DNA of 62,728 nucleotides from Leisingera sp. ANG-Vp (lineage in GTDB: Bacteria > Pseudomonadota > Alphaproteobacteria > Rhodobacterales > Rhodobacteraceae), in NCBI RefSeq assembly GCF_000813725.1, contig NZ_JWLD01000086.1:1-62728 (forward strand), read 5' to 3'. The notes below the pieces were generated by a model, which had not been told where the DNA came from, searched no databases, and saw nothing but the letters and a program-made list of their open reading frames with translations. The translations under genes and the position numbers were made by a program. Positions 34,865-42,739 of this stretch are shown piece by piece (position 1 is the first letter of the stretch; every line of letters starts with the position of its first letter).

Positions 34865-35776
34865 ATGTCCCTCAGACCGATTATCGAAACCCGCCACGCC
34901 CAGCCCCATACCGAAGGTGCCGGGGTCAAGCTGCACCGCGCCTTCGGCTTTCAGGACCCCTCGGAGCTGGACCCGTTCCTGCTGTTCGACGACTTCCGCA
35001 ACGACAATCCCGAGGACTTCCTGCGCGGCTTCCCCTGGCACCCGCACCGGGGCATCGAGACAATCACCTATGTGCTGGCGGGCTCGGTCGAGCACAGCGA
35101 CTCGCTGGGCAATGCGGGCACCCTGGGCGCAGGCGACGTGCAGTGGATGACCGCAGGATCAGGCATCCTGCATCAGGAGATGCCCGCGGGCAACGCCAAG
35201 GGCCAAATGCACGGGTTTCAGCTTTGGGGCAACCTGCCCTCCAGCCAGAAAATGACCGCACCGCGGTACCAGGACATGCGCAGTGCAGATATCCCCGAAG
35301 TGATCGACGATGACGGCACAAGGGTGAAGGTGATTACCGGCGAGTTCTGGGGCAAGCGCGGACCGGTAGACGGCATTGCAGCCGATCCGCAGTATCTGGA
35401 TGTCTTTGTGCCTGCTGGCGTGAAAAAGACCCTGCCCATCGACACGTACCGCAGGGCATTTGCCTATGTGTTTGAAGGCGAAGCAGCTTTTGCCGATGCC
35501 TCAGCGCCTCAGGGCGTGCTGCTGGAGAAGGAAGTTTCTGGCGAGGAGGTCAACATCCGCGACCTGTCCGGCGACCGCACCCTGATCCGCTTCGGCACGG
35601 GCGATGAAATCACCGTTCAGGCGGGCCCCGAGGGCGTGCGCTTCCTGCTGATCTCCGGCGCGCCGATCAATGAGCCGGTCGCCTGGCACGGGCCGATTGT
35701 GATGAACACCCAGGCCGAGCTGCATCAGGCCTTCCGCGACCTGCGCAACGGGACATTCATCAAGCCCGCGCACTGA
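34865..35776 (+). CDS. pirin family bicupin protein
   Basis: A 303-residue pirin. The metal-binding cupin motif is FPWHPHRGIETITYVLAGSV (His59, His61 and downstream His/Glu positions), followed by GDVQWMTAGSGILHQEMP, and the second cupin domain is near 175-300. Bacterial pirins have quercetinase activity or bind regulatory partners; the role here is open. The AGGAGA site fixes the start at 34865. The last 19 codons and the following bases are part of a 57-bp tandem duplication. Confidence 0.93.
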   Translation: MSLRPIIETRHAQPHTEGAGVKLHRAFGFQDPSELDPFLLFDDFRNDNPEDFLRGFPWHPHRGIETITYVLAGSVEHSDSLGNAGTLGAGDVQWMTAGSGILHQEMPAGNAKGQMHGFQLWGNLPSSQKMTAPRYQDMRSADIPEVIDDDGTRVKVITGEFWGKRGPVDGIAADPQYLDVFVPAGVKKTLPIDTYRRAFAYVFEGEAAFADASAPQGVLLEKEVSGEEVNIRDLSGDRTLIRFGTGDEITVQAGPEGVRFLLISGAPINEPVAWHGPIVMNTQAELHQAFRDLRNGTFIKPAH

Positions 35777-35890
35777 TCGGGAAAACCGGTTTCCACTTTT
35801 CCCTGTGCGCGGCGCACCAAGCCCGCGCACTGACCGGGGAAACCGGTTTCCACTTTTCCCTGTGCGCGGCGCATCAAGCCCGCGCATTGA
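35761..35890 (+). repeat. 57-bp tandem duplication at the 3' end of the pirin gene
   Basis: Two copies (35761-35817 and 35818-35874) and a 16-base partial third (35875-35890) of a unit starting CAAGCCCGCGCACTGA. Each unit contains the end of the pirin reading frame including a stop, then GGGAAAACCGGTTTCCAC and TTTTCCCTGTGCGCGGC. The differences are few, so the event is recent. The stem-like GGGAAAA/TTTTCCC suggests a duplicated terminator. Confidence 0.85.
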
Positions 35891-35949
35891 ACCCAACCCG
35901 GCGCCAATGTGCTATACTCCCCCCGTCCAATGATCAGATGGGGGGAGTG

Positions 35950-36252
35950 ATGATTATCCGGGTGTTCCGTGCCACCGTCCGCGAGGACAAGATCCAGGAT
36001 TTCAAGACCTTTCTGACCGACAGCGCGGTGCCGCATGTGCGCCGCCAGCCTGGGCTGATCTCGGTGACCGCCGGGCTGCCGCGGCCGGATTCGCCCGCCA
36101 CGTTCTGTGTTGTCATGGTCTGGGAAAGCGTCGAAGCGCTGCAGGCTTTTGCCGGCGAGGACTGGGAGCAGCCGCATGTGCTGCCCGAAGAAGATCCGAT
36201 GGTGCTGAGCCGTCAGATCGACCATTACGACATGATCGGGCTGCTGAGCTGA
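35950..36252 (+). CDS. antibiotic biosynthesis monooxygenase-like (ABM superfamily) protein
   Basis: A 100-residue dimeric alpha-beta-barrel type protein beginning MIIRVFRATVREDKIQDFKTF. The pattern VPHVRRQPGLISVTAGLPRP and VVMVWESVEALQAFAGEDW matches ABM/EthD-like ferredoxin-fold enzymes that are often putative monooxygenases or stress proteins. A GGGGGGAG site precedes the ATG. Function unassigned. It lies after the pirin repeats. Confidence 0.75.
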   Translation: MIIRVFRATVREDKIQDFKTFLTDSAVPHVRRQPGLISVTAGLPRPDSPATFCVVMVWESVEALQAFAGEDWEQPHVLPEEDPMVLSRQIDHYDMIGLLS

Positions 36253-36260
36253 CCCCGGCG

Positions 36261-36740
36261 TTAGCTGCCGGCATGCCAGCTGTAGACGGTTTCCGCACCC
36301 GCAGGCTGTGGAGTGAAACCGGCTTTTTCCAGCACCCGGGCAGAGGCTGCGTTCTCTTGCATCACACCGCCGCTGAGGGTTACGCCGCTGCCGCTGAAAC
36401 AGGCCTGCAGACCGGCAATAAGCTCGCCGGCCAGGCCCTGGCCCCAGGCTGATTCTGCGAACAGGTAGCCCAGGTTCCGGGTGGCTCCGCCATCCTCCGG
36501 AGAGGACAGGATGACCAGCCCGATGCCCTGACCGGCCAGGCTGCGCAGGGCAATCACTTCGGCCTGCTGCGACACTGCCTGCAGAAATACCCGGCGCGCA
36601 GCTTCATCTGCTGGTGACTGAAATCCTGCGGGCAGCCATTGCACCACTTTCGGCGCAAAGAGATCTGCAAGCTCCGCGTCCGCCAGGTCCTGCCAAGGCG
36701 CTGCCCGCAAACGGCTGGTTTGCAGATCCAGCAGGCTCAT
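36261..36740 (-). CDS. GNAT family N-acetyltransferase
   Basis: A 159-residue GNAT protein. The acetyl-CoA-binding region is GYLFAESAWGQGLAGELIAGLQ, and the C-terminal ENAASARVLEKAGF is typical of the RimJ/RimL-like branch. Substrate unknown. Its ATG overlaps the TetR stop by four bases, so it is co-transcribed with its probable regulator. Confidence 0.85.
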   Translation of the reverse strand: MSLLDLQTSRLRAAPWQDLADAELADLFAPKVVQWLPAGFQSPADEAARRVFLQAVSQQAEVIALRSLAGQGIGLVILSSPEDGGATRNLGYLFAESAWGQGLAGELIAGLQACFSGSGVTLSGGVMQENAASARVLEKAGFTPQPAGAETVYSWHAGS

Positions 36741-37324
36741 GCGCTGACCGCTTTTTGCACCATGCCCCAGTAAACGGTTTCCACCTCATCCAGCGACAGG
36801 CGCCCTTCGGAGCGGTACCAGGTATTGACCCCGTTCAGCATCGCAATCACCGCCAAAGTGGCAATTTTGGTGTCGGGAATCGCGAACACCCCTTGCTCCA
36901 CGCCTTCTTTCAGGATGCCCTCGACCCCGTTCTCATAGTCCCGGCGCAGGGATTCGATGACGGTGAAATTCTCCTCCGTCAGATTGCGCAGCTCCATGTA
37001 GGCGATGAAAACGGCATCCGGGCGCTCCAGGTGAAAGCGGATGTGGAAGCCGGTGAAGGCGCGCAGCCGATCCAGCGCGCTGTCCGCCCGCGGCACTGCA
37101 TCCCAGGCGGCCTGCAGCTCCACCATGTGGGTTTCCATCAGGTTGAACAGCAGGCTCTGCTTGTCGGGCGTGTAGTTGTAGAGCGCCCCCGCCTGCACCC
37201 CCACCTCCTTGGCGATCTGGCGCATGGAAACTGCGGCATAGCCCTGCTGCGCAAACAGCCGCAATGCGGCTTCGCGGATCTTGGGGCCGGTGATACCGGA
37301 ATGGGAACCTTGGGTGCGTGCCAT
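36737..37324 (-). CDS. TetR family transcriptional regulator
   Basis: A 195-residue TetR regulator with an N-terminal HTH (IREAALRLFAQQGYAAVSMRQIAKEVGVQAGALYNY in pieces) and a ligand-binding helical domain. The start at 37324 (MARTQGSHSG) is preferred because the frame's earlier TTG lies inside the operator palindrome. The 16-bp palindrome at 37338-37353 just upstream suggests autoregulation, and the coupled GNAT gene would be its target. Confidence 0.9.
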   Translation of the reverse strand: MARTQGSHSGITGPKIREAALRLFAQQGYAAVSMRQIAKEVGVQAGALYNYTPDKQSLLFNLMETHMVELQAAWDAVPRADSALDRLRAFTGFHIRFHLERPDAVFIAYMELRNLTEENFTVIESLRRDYENGVEGILKEGVEQGVFAIPDTKIATLAVIAMLNGVNTWYRSEGRLSLDEVETVYWGMVQKAVSA

Positions 37325-37337
37325 GAGCTGACCGTAA

Positions 37338-37353
37338 CTGAACAATTGTTCAG
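37338..37353. promoter_or_regulatory. 16-bp perfect palindrome, probable TetR operator
   Basis: CTGAACAATTGTTCAG is perfectly symmetric and lies 14 bases before the TetR gene start. Symmetry, size and position are those of a TetR-family operator. Confidence 0.8.
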
Positions 37354-37498
37354 AAAAAAGAGGAAGAATGCCCGAAGGCCAGCCAGCCCTTTACCGGCAA
37401 GGCACGGCCAAGCCAATCCCCTGCGCGGCCCGTGAAATCAATTGTGCCGCGGCGCCGGACCTCCTAAAACCGGCGGGGTAAGCAACGGGATAACTTTG

Positions 37499-37753
37499 AT
37501 GCAGGTTTGGACACGGTTCGCACTTCTTCTGGCCATGACGGCAGCCGCCGCCTGCACCCGCGTGCCCGAACTGGAGGACCGGCTGACCCCGGACCTGCGC
37601 GGCGCGGACTATCCGAAGCTTCTGCCTTTGGATGACGCGCTGGAACCGCTTGATCCGCCGCAGCAGGCCGGCGAGCAGCTGCAGGACGAACTCGATGCGC
37701 GCAGCGCCAGGCTGAAACGCCGTGCTGAAGCTGTGAAAAACGCCGATTTCTGA
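37499..37753 (+). CDS. small lipoprotein of unknown function
   Basis: An 84-residue protein with a lipoprotein signal (MQVWTRFALLLAMTAAAACT, lipid-attachment Cys at residue 19 in AAAC). The mature part is short and acidic with Pro-rich stretches and a basic helical C-terminus (ARSARLKRRAEAVKN). The ATG at 37499 replaces an open frame from 37442. It precedes hom on the same strand, 115 bases away. Function unknown. Confidence 0.75.
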   Translation: MQVWTRFALLLAMTAAAACTRVPELEDRLTPDLRGADYPKLLPLDDALEPLDPPQQAGEQLQDELDARSARLKRRAEAVKNADF

Positions 37754-37868
37754 TCTGTTCCCGGCTTTCCTGCCAGCATCACCATTCCTTGCCCTGCAGC
37801 AGCGTTGCACGCCCGCGCCGAACCGGCTAAGGCGGGGCTGATAATTTTGGAACAAAGGACCTCCAGCT

Positions 37869-39155
37869 ATGACAGAACCGCTTCGTCTTGGGATTGCAGG
37901 TTTGGGCACAGTTGGCATCGGCGTGGTGAAAATTATCCGCCGCCATGCTGCGCTGCTGGAGGCACGGACCGGGCGCCCTGTTGTGATCTCGGCGGTTTCG
38001 GCCCGCGATGCCAACAAGGACCGCGGCGTCTCGCTGAAAGACTACGCCTGGGAAACCGACCCGGTAGCGCTGGCCGTGCGCGATGACGTGGATGTGTTTG
38101 TCGAGCTGATGGGCGGCCATGAAGGCGCCGCCAAGGCCGCAACCGAAGCCGCGTTGGCCGCGGGCAAGGACGTGGTCACCGCCAACAAGGCGCTGCTGGC
38201 CATCCACGGCCAGGCGCTGGCCGAACAGGCCGAGGCCGCAGGCCGGGTGATCCGGTTTGAAGCCGCGGTGGCCGGCGGCATCCCGGTGATCAAATCGCTG
38301 ACCGAAGGACTGGCCGGCAATGAGATCACCCGCGTCATGGGTGTGATGAACGGCACCTGCAACTATATCCTGACCCAGATGCAGGCCACCGAGCAGGGCT
38401 ATAACGCACTGTTCGAGGAATGCGGCCGCCTGGGCTACTTGGAAGCCGACCCGAACCTGGACGTGGGCGGCATCGACGCGGGCCACAAGCTGGCGCTGCT
38501 GGCCTCCATCGCTTTCGGCACGAAACCGGCGTTTGACAATGTGGAACTGGAAGGCATCCAGCGTATCCAGCTGGAAGACATTCACGCCGCGGCCGACATG
38601 GGCTACCGCATCAAGCTCTTGGGAGTGGCGCAGCGCTCCGCCCGCGGGCTGGAACAGCGCATGTCGCCCTGCCTGGTGCCGGCGAACTCGCCGCTCGGCC
38701 AGCTGGAAGGCGGCACCAACATGGTGGTGATCGAGGGCGACTCGATCGAGCAGGTGGTGCTGCGCGGCCCTGGCGCCGGTGAAGGCCCGACCGCCAGCGC
38801 GGTGATGGGCGATGTGCTCGACCTGGCCCGCGGCCTGCGGATCTCCACCTTCGGCCAGCCTGCGGAAACCCTGCAGGAAGTCCCTGCCGCACAAACCGGC
38901 CTGCCCGCCCCCTTCTACCTGCGCATGGGTCTGCTGGACAAGCCGGGCGCGCTGGCCAAAGTGGCCGCGGTTCTGGGCGATGCCGGTGTTTCCATCGACC
39001 GCATGCGCCAGTACGGTCATTCCGAGCCGACCGCGCCGGTTCTGATCGTTACCCATAAATGCACACGCGCCACATTGGACGCAGCCCTCGAAGGCCTCGC
39101 CGCCACCGATGTGGTCGACGGCGCCCCCGTCGCACTGCGCATCGAAGAGGTCTGA
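37869..39155 (+). CDS. hom: homoserine dehydrogenase
   Basis: A 428-residue homoserine dehydrogenase, which makes homoserine from aspartate semialdehyde for threonine and methionine. The NAD(P) motif is GIAGLGTVGIGVV (near 8-20), the substrate region includes VTANKALLA and AAVAGGIPVIKSL, the catalytic segment is GVMNGTCNYILTQM, and an ACT domain (near 350-428, RMGLLDKPGALAKVAAVLGDAG in part) provides feedback control. hom-glpX-recJ on one strand is a familiar Rhodobacterales order. Confidence 0.97.
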   Translation: MTEPLRLGIAGLGTVGIGVVKIIRRHAALLEARTGRPVVISAVSARDANKDRGVSLKDYAWETDPVALAVRDDVDVFVELMGGHEGAAKAATEAALAAGKDVVTANKALLAIHGQALAEQAEAAGRVIRFEAAVAGGIPVIKSLTEGLAGNEITRVMGVMNGTCNYILTQMQATEQGYNALFEECGRLGYLEADPNLDVGGIDAGHKLALLASIAFGTKPAFDNVELEGIQRIQLEDIHAAADMGYRIKLLGVAQRSARGLEQRMSPCLVPANSPLGQLEGGTNMVVIEGDSIEQVVLRGPGAGEGPTASAVMGDVLDLARGLRISTFGQPAETLQEVPAAQTGLPAPFYLRMGLLDKPGALAKVAAVLGDAGVSIDRMRQYGHSEPTAPVLIVTHKCTRATLDAALEGLAATDVVDGAPVALRIEEV

Positions 39156-39156
39156 G

Positions 39157-39182
39157 CCGCCAGAACCGGCTAAAAACGGCGG
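39157..39182 (+). terminator. possible weak terminator after hom
   Basis: CCGCC/GGCGG with a 16-base loop, then TTTTA, starting two bases after the hom stop. The stem is short and the loop large. Confidence 0.4.
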
Positions 39183-39310
39183 TTTTATGCACTGCGGCGG
39201 GGCTTTCCTGCCGCGGTGACCGCTATCGGCCCTTGCGAGCCTGCCCCGCCCCGCGCTATTCGGCGTGAAACGCCCATTCACATCTTTCCCGTTGAGACAG
39301 GATTTCCGGT

Positions 39311-40297
39311 ATGACTTCGAACACCTCTGACGCGCCCTTTCACGACCGTATGCTGTCACTGGGCCTGGCCCGTGTTGCTGAGCAGGCGGCACTGGCCTCT
39401 GCTTCGCTGATCGGCCGCGGCGACGAGAAGGCCGCCGACCAAGCCGCCGTGAACGCCATGCGCGAGCAGCTGAACCTGCTGGACATCGCCGGCGTGGTGG
39501 TGATCGGCGAAGGCGAGCGCGACGAGGCCCCGATGCTCTACATCGGCGAGGAAGTCGGCACCGGCAACGGCCCCGGCGTCGACATCGCTCTGGATCCGCT
39601 GGAAGGCACCACCCTCACCGCCAAGGACATGCCGAACGCGCTGACCGTGATCGCCATGGGCCCGCGCGGCTCGATGCTGCACGCACCGGACACCTACATG
39701 GACAAGCTGGCGATCGGCCCGGGCTATGAGGATGGCGTCGTGTCGCTGGACATGTCCCCGCGCGAGCGCGTCGAGGCGCTGGCCGCCGCCAAAGGCTGCG
39801 CGCCCTCCGACATCACCGTCTGCATCCTGGAGCGCCCGCGCCATGAAGCGATGATCGCTGAAGTGCGCGAAACCGGCGCCTCGATCCGCCTGATCACCGA
39901 CGGCGACGTGGCCGGCGTCATGCACTGCGCCGAATCCGAGACCACCGGCATCGACATGTACATGGGCCAGGGCGGCGCGCCGGAAGGTGTGCTGGCAGCT
40001 GCAGCCCTGAAATGCATGGGCGGCCAGATTTTCTGCCGCCTGGTGTTCCGCAACGACGACGAAAAGGCCCGCGCCGCCAAGGCCGGCATCACCGATTTCG
40101 ACCGTATCTACACCCGCGACGAGATGGTCACCCAGGATGTGATCTTTGCCGCCACCGGCGTCACCGGCGGCTCGCTGCTGCCGCGCATCAAGCGCGAGCC
40201 GGGCTGGGTTGAAACCACCACCCTGCTGATGCGCTCCAAGACCGGCTCGGTGCGCCGCATGAGCTACCGCACTCCGCTGGCACCGCATCAGGAATAA
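39311..40297 (+). CDS. glpX: class II fructose-1,6-bisphosphatase GlpX
   Basis: A 328-residue GlpX-type phosphatase acting in gluconeogenesis. Metal-binding and catalytic motifs include VVIGEGERDEAPMLYIGE, DIALDPLEGT and DGDVAGVM, all family signatures; the C-terminus has FAATGVTGGSLL. Length is normal. It follows hom by 155 bases and precedes recJ; a stem-loop downstream separates them. Confidence 0.95.
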   Translation: MTSNTSDAPFHDRMLSLGLARVAEQAALASASLIGRGDEKAADQAAVNAMREQLNLLDIAGVVVIGEGERDEAPMLYIGEEVGTGNGPGVDIALDPLEGTTLTAKDMPNALTVIAMGPRGSMLHAPDTYMDKLAIGPGYEDGVVSLDMSPRERVEALAAAKGCAPSDITVCILERPRHEAMIAEVRETGASIRLITDGDVAGVMHCAESETTGIDMYMGQGGAPEGVLAAAALKCMGGQIFCRLVFRNDDEKARAAKAGITDFDRIYTRDEMVTQDVIFAATGVTGGSLLPRIKREPGWVETTTLLMRSKTGSVRRMSYRTPLAPHQE

Positions 40298-40353
40298 GCC
40301 TGGCGCCCAGCAGCGGCTTGTGCCGCTGCCTCCCCTCTCGGCGGCACGGCCGC

Positions 40354-40394
40354 CTGCCGGGCAGAAGGGCGGGAGTATTTGGACAAAGAAGAAG
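40354..40394 (+). repeat. recurrent GGGAGTATTT intergenic element
   Basis: GGCCGCCTGCCGGGCAGAAG precedes GGCGGGAGTATTTGGACAAA and GAAGAAGGG between glpX and recJ. Matches the elements at 3982-4052 and 23456-23490 in order of parts. Confidence 0.55.
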
Positions 40395-40418
40395 GGCCGG
40401 ATCCGTTTGGGTCCGGCC
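40395..40418 (+). terminator. terminator-like hairpin after glpX
   Basis: GGCCGGATCC-GTTT-GGGTCCGGCC, a 10-bp stem with one G-T pair, followed by only two T residues; it lies 20 bases before recJ. Confidence 0.6.
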
Positions 40419-40438
40419 TTCGCATATGGGGACAGAAG

Positions 40439-42178
40439 ATGAGCTTTTTGGGTGTAGAGCAGTCCTTGACCGGGCGCCGCTGGGTAGGTCCCGGGGTTGA
40501 GGTGGACCGCGCCTCGGAGATGATGGCGCAGCAGACCGGCCTGCCCCGCTCAGTCTGCCAGGTGCTGGCCCGGCGCGGCGTCCCTGCGATGGAGGCCAAA
40601 GGGTTCCTGGAGCCCAAACTGAAGGAACTGCTGCCCGACCCCCGTGAAATGAAAGACATGGAAGCCGCCGCCGCGCGCTTCCTGCAGGCCGTGCAGAAGC
40701 GCCAACGGATTGCGGTCTTTGCCGACTACGACGTGGACGGCGGCAGCTCTGCAGCGCTTCTGCTTGTGTGGCTGCGGCAGATGGGGTTGGAGGCCACACT
40801 TTACATCCCCGACCGTATTGACGAGGGCTACGGCCCCAATGTGCCCGCGATGCAGGAACTGGCCGCCGCGCATGACCTGATCATCTGTGTTGATTGCGGC
40901 ACCCTCAGCCACGAGCCGATTGCCGCCGCCAAGGGCGCCGACGTGATTGTGCTGGACCACCACCTGGGCGGCGAGACGCTGCCGGATTGCGTGGCGGTGG
41001 TGAACCCCAACCGGCAGGACGAGAGCGGCGATCTGGGCTATTTCTGTGCCGCAGGCGTGGTGTTCCTGATGCTGGTCGAGGCCGGCCGCCAGATGCGGGA
41101 AGCGGGAGCCAAAGGGCCCGACCTGATGGCGCTGCTGGATCTGGTGGCGCTGGCCACCGTTGCGGACGTGGCACCTTTGATCGGTGCCAACCGGGCGCTG
41201 GTGCGCCAGGGGCTGAAGGTGATGGGTGCCCGCAAGCGCCCCGGGCTTGTGGCCTTATCCGATGTCAGCCGCATGGATTCGGCGCCTTCGACGTATCACC
41301 TTGGCTTTCTTCTCGGGCCGCGGGTGAATGCGGGCGGGCGGATCGGGAAGGCGGATCTGGGCGCCCGCCTGCTGTCCACGGACAACCCGCATGAGGCAGC
41401 TGCGCTGGCCGAGCGGCTGGACGAGCTGAACACCGAGCGCCGCGATATCGAAAACGCCGTGCGCGCAGCAGCCTTGGAGCAGGCAGAAGAACGCGGCCTG
41501 GATGCTCCCCTCGTCTGGGCTGCGGGCGAAGGCTGGCACCCCGGCGTGGTAGGCATCGTCGCCTCCCGCCTGAAGGAAGCCGCCAACCGGCCCGCGATTG
41601 TCATTGGATTTGATGGCGATGAGGGTAAAGGCTCCGGGCGTTCCGTCTCCGGCGTCGACCTTGGCGCCTCAATCCAGCGGCTGGCGGCCGAGGGCCTTCT
41701 GGTCAAAGGCGGCGGCCACAAAATGGCAGCAGGCCTCACCGTGATGCGGGACAAGCTGGAACCCGCAATGGAGCGCCTCACAGAACTGCTTGCAAAGCAG
41801 GGCGCCGGCCAGGGCGGTCCCGCCGACCTGAAGCTGGACGGCGCCTTGATGCCGGGGGCGGCCAGCGTTGATCTGATTGAACAGATCGAACAGGCAGGCC
41901 CCTTTGGCGCCGGGGCTGCCGCTCCGCGCTATGCCCTGCCCGACCTGCAGGTGCGCTTTGCCAAAAAAGTGGGTGAAAGCCACCTGAAACTCTCGCTCAG
42001 CGACGGCATGGGCGGCGGCGTGGATGCGATCTGTTTTGGTGCGTTCGACACTGCGCTGGGGCCGAAGCTGCTGGAGCACGGCGGCGCCCGCTTCCACTTT
42101 GCAGGGCGGCTGGAGGTCAACACCTGGGGCGGCCGCCAAAGCCCTCAGCTGCGCCTGGAAGACGCCGCCGAAGCCTGA
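40439..42178 (+). CDS. recJ: single-stranded-DNA-specific exonuclease RecJ
   Basis: A 579-residue RecJ, a 5'-3' exonuclease of recombination and mismatch repair. DHH-family motifs are in order: VFADYDVDGGSSAALL (motif I, near 93-108), ICVDCGTLSHEP, VLDHHLGG (motif III DHH), VALATVADVAPL (motif IV) and the DHHA1 part with LVKGGGHKMAAGLTV. In motif II the usual residue after CG is as expected. The start at 40439 follows GGGGACAGAAG; a frame open to 40379 would run through the hairpin. Confidence 0.96.
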   Translation: MSFLGVEQSLTGRRWVGPGVEVDRASEMMAQQTGLPRSVCQVLARRGVPAMEAKGFLEPKLKELLPDPREMKDMEAAAARFLQAVQKRQRIAVFADYDVDGGSSAALLLVWLRQMGLEATLYIPDRIDEGYGPNVPAMQELAAAHDLIICVDCGTLSHEPIAAAKGADVIVLDHHLGGETLPDCVAVVNPNRQDESGDLGYFCAAGVVFLMLVEAGRQMREAGAKGPDLMALLDLVALATVADVAPLIGANRALVRQGLKVMGARKRPGLVALSDVSRMDSAPSTYHLGFLLGPRVNAGGRIGKADLGARLLSTDNPHEAAALAERLDELNTERRDIENAVRAAALEQAEERGLDAPLVWAAGEGWHPGVVGIVASRLKEAANRPAIVIGFDGDEGKGSGRSVSGVDLGASIQRLAAEGLLVKGGGHKMAAGLTVMRDKLEPAMERLTELLAKQGAGQGGPADLKLDGALMPGAASVDLIEQIEQAGPFGAGAAAPRYALPDLQVRFAKKVGESHLKLSLSDGMGGGVDAICFGAFDTALGPKLLEHGGARFHFAGRLEVNTWGGRQSPQLRLEDAAEA

Positions 42179-42282
42179 TTTTTCAAGAGCTTACGACCTG
42201 TGGATAAGAAACTTCACAAAACCGTATTTTTTCTCTTGCGAGTTCCGGCGCTTACAACTAAATACCCGCTCACGCACTGAGT

Positions 42283-42357
42283 GGCCCGTTCGTCTATCGG
42301 TTAGGACGCCAGGTTTTCAACCTGGAAAGAGGGGTTCGATTCCCCTACGGGCTGCCA
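42283..42357 (+). tRNA. tRNA-Glu (UUC), copy 1
   Basis: Complete 75-base tRNA with CCA encoded. Acceptor GGCCCGT/ACGGGCT (first pair G-U), anticodon stem CCAGG/CCTGG with loop TTTTCAA and anticodon TTC, T arm GGGGTTCGATTCCCC. Discriminator G73. Confidence 0.97.
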
Positions 42358-42527
42358 CTTTCTCCATCACAAGCCGCACCCTAACGCAACCGATGATGAT
42401 CGTGTTTTTGCGTTTATTTTCAGCACACTACCCTTTGCTCCGGCGGCTTCGAAAAACTTCGGATTTCTGCAAAAACCCTCTTGCGCCCGGCCAGAGCAAT
42501 CAGTAAACACCGCCTCACAGACAGAGT

Positions 42528-42602
42528 GGCCCGTTCGTCTATCGGTTAGGACGCCAGGTTTTCAACCTGGAAAGAGGGGTTCGATTCCCCTACGGGCTGC
42601 CA
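42528..42602 (+). tRNA. tRNA-Glu (UUC), copy 2
   Basis: Sequence-identical to copy 1, including the flanking GAGT and CACTTT. The two are separated by 170 bases of unrelated sequence. Confidence 0.97.
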
Positions 42603-42739
42603 CTTTCCCTTATAATTTCATGTAGCTGATCGCAAGTTTGGCTGTGCGACTGTGTCCGGCTTTGCTTGCAGCCAGCCTTTGATAGCCCAAGCGAGCACTG
42701 CCTGAACCTTTACTTGGGATGGCATAAGCGCCCCTATGG

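Noticed and set aside
42283-42602. Possible genomic island or attachment site at the tRNA-Glu pair
   Set aside because: No integrase, no direct repeat of the tRNA 3' end beyond the second gene itself, and neighbours are ordinary core genes.
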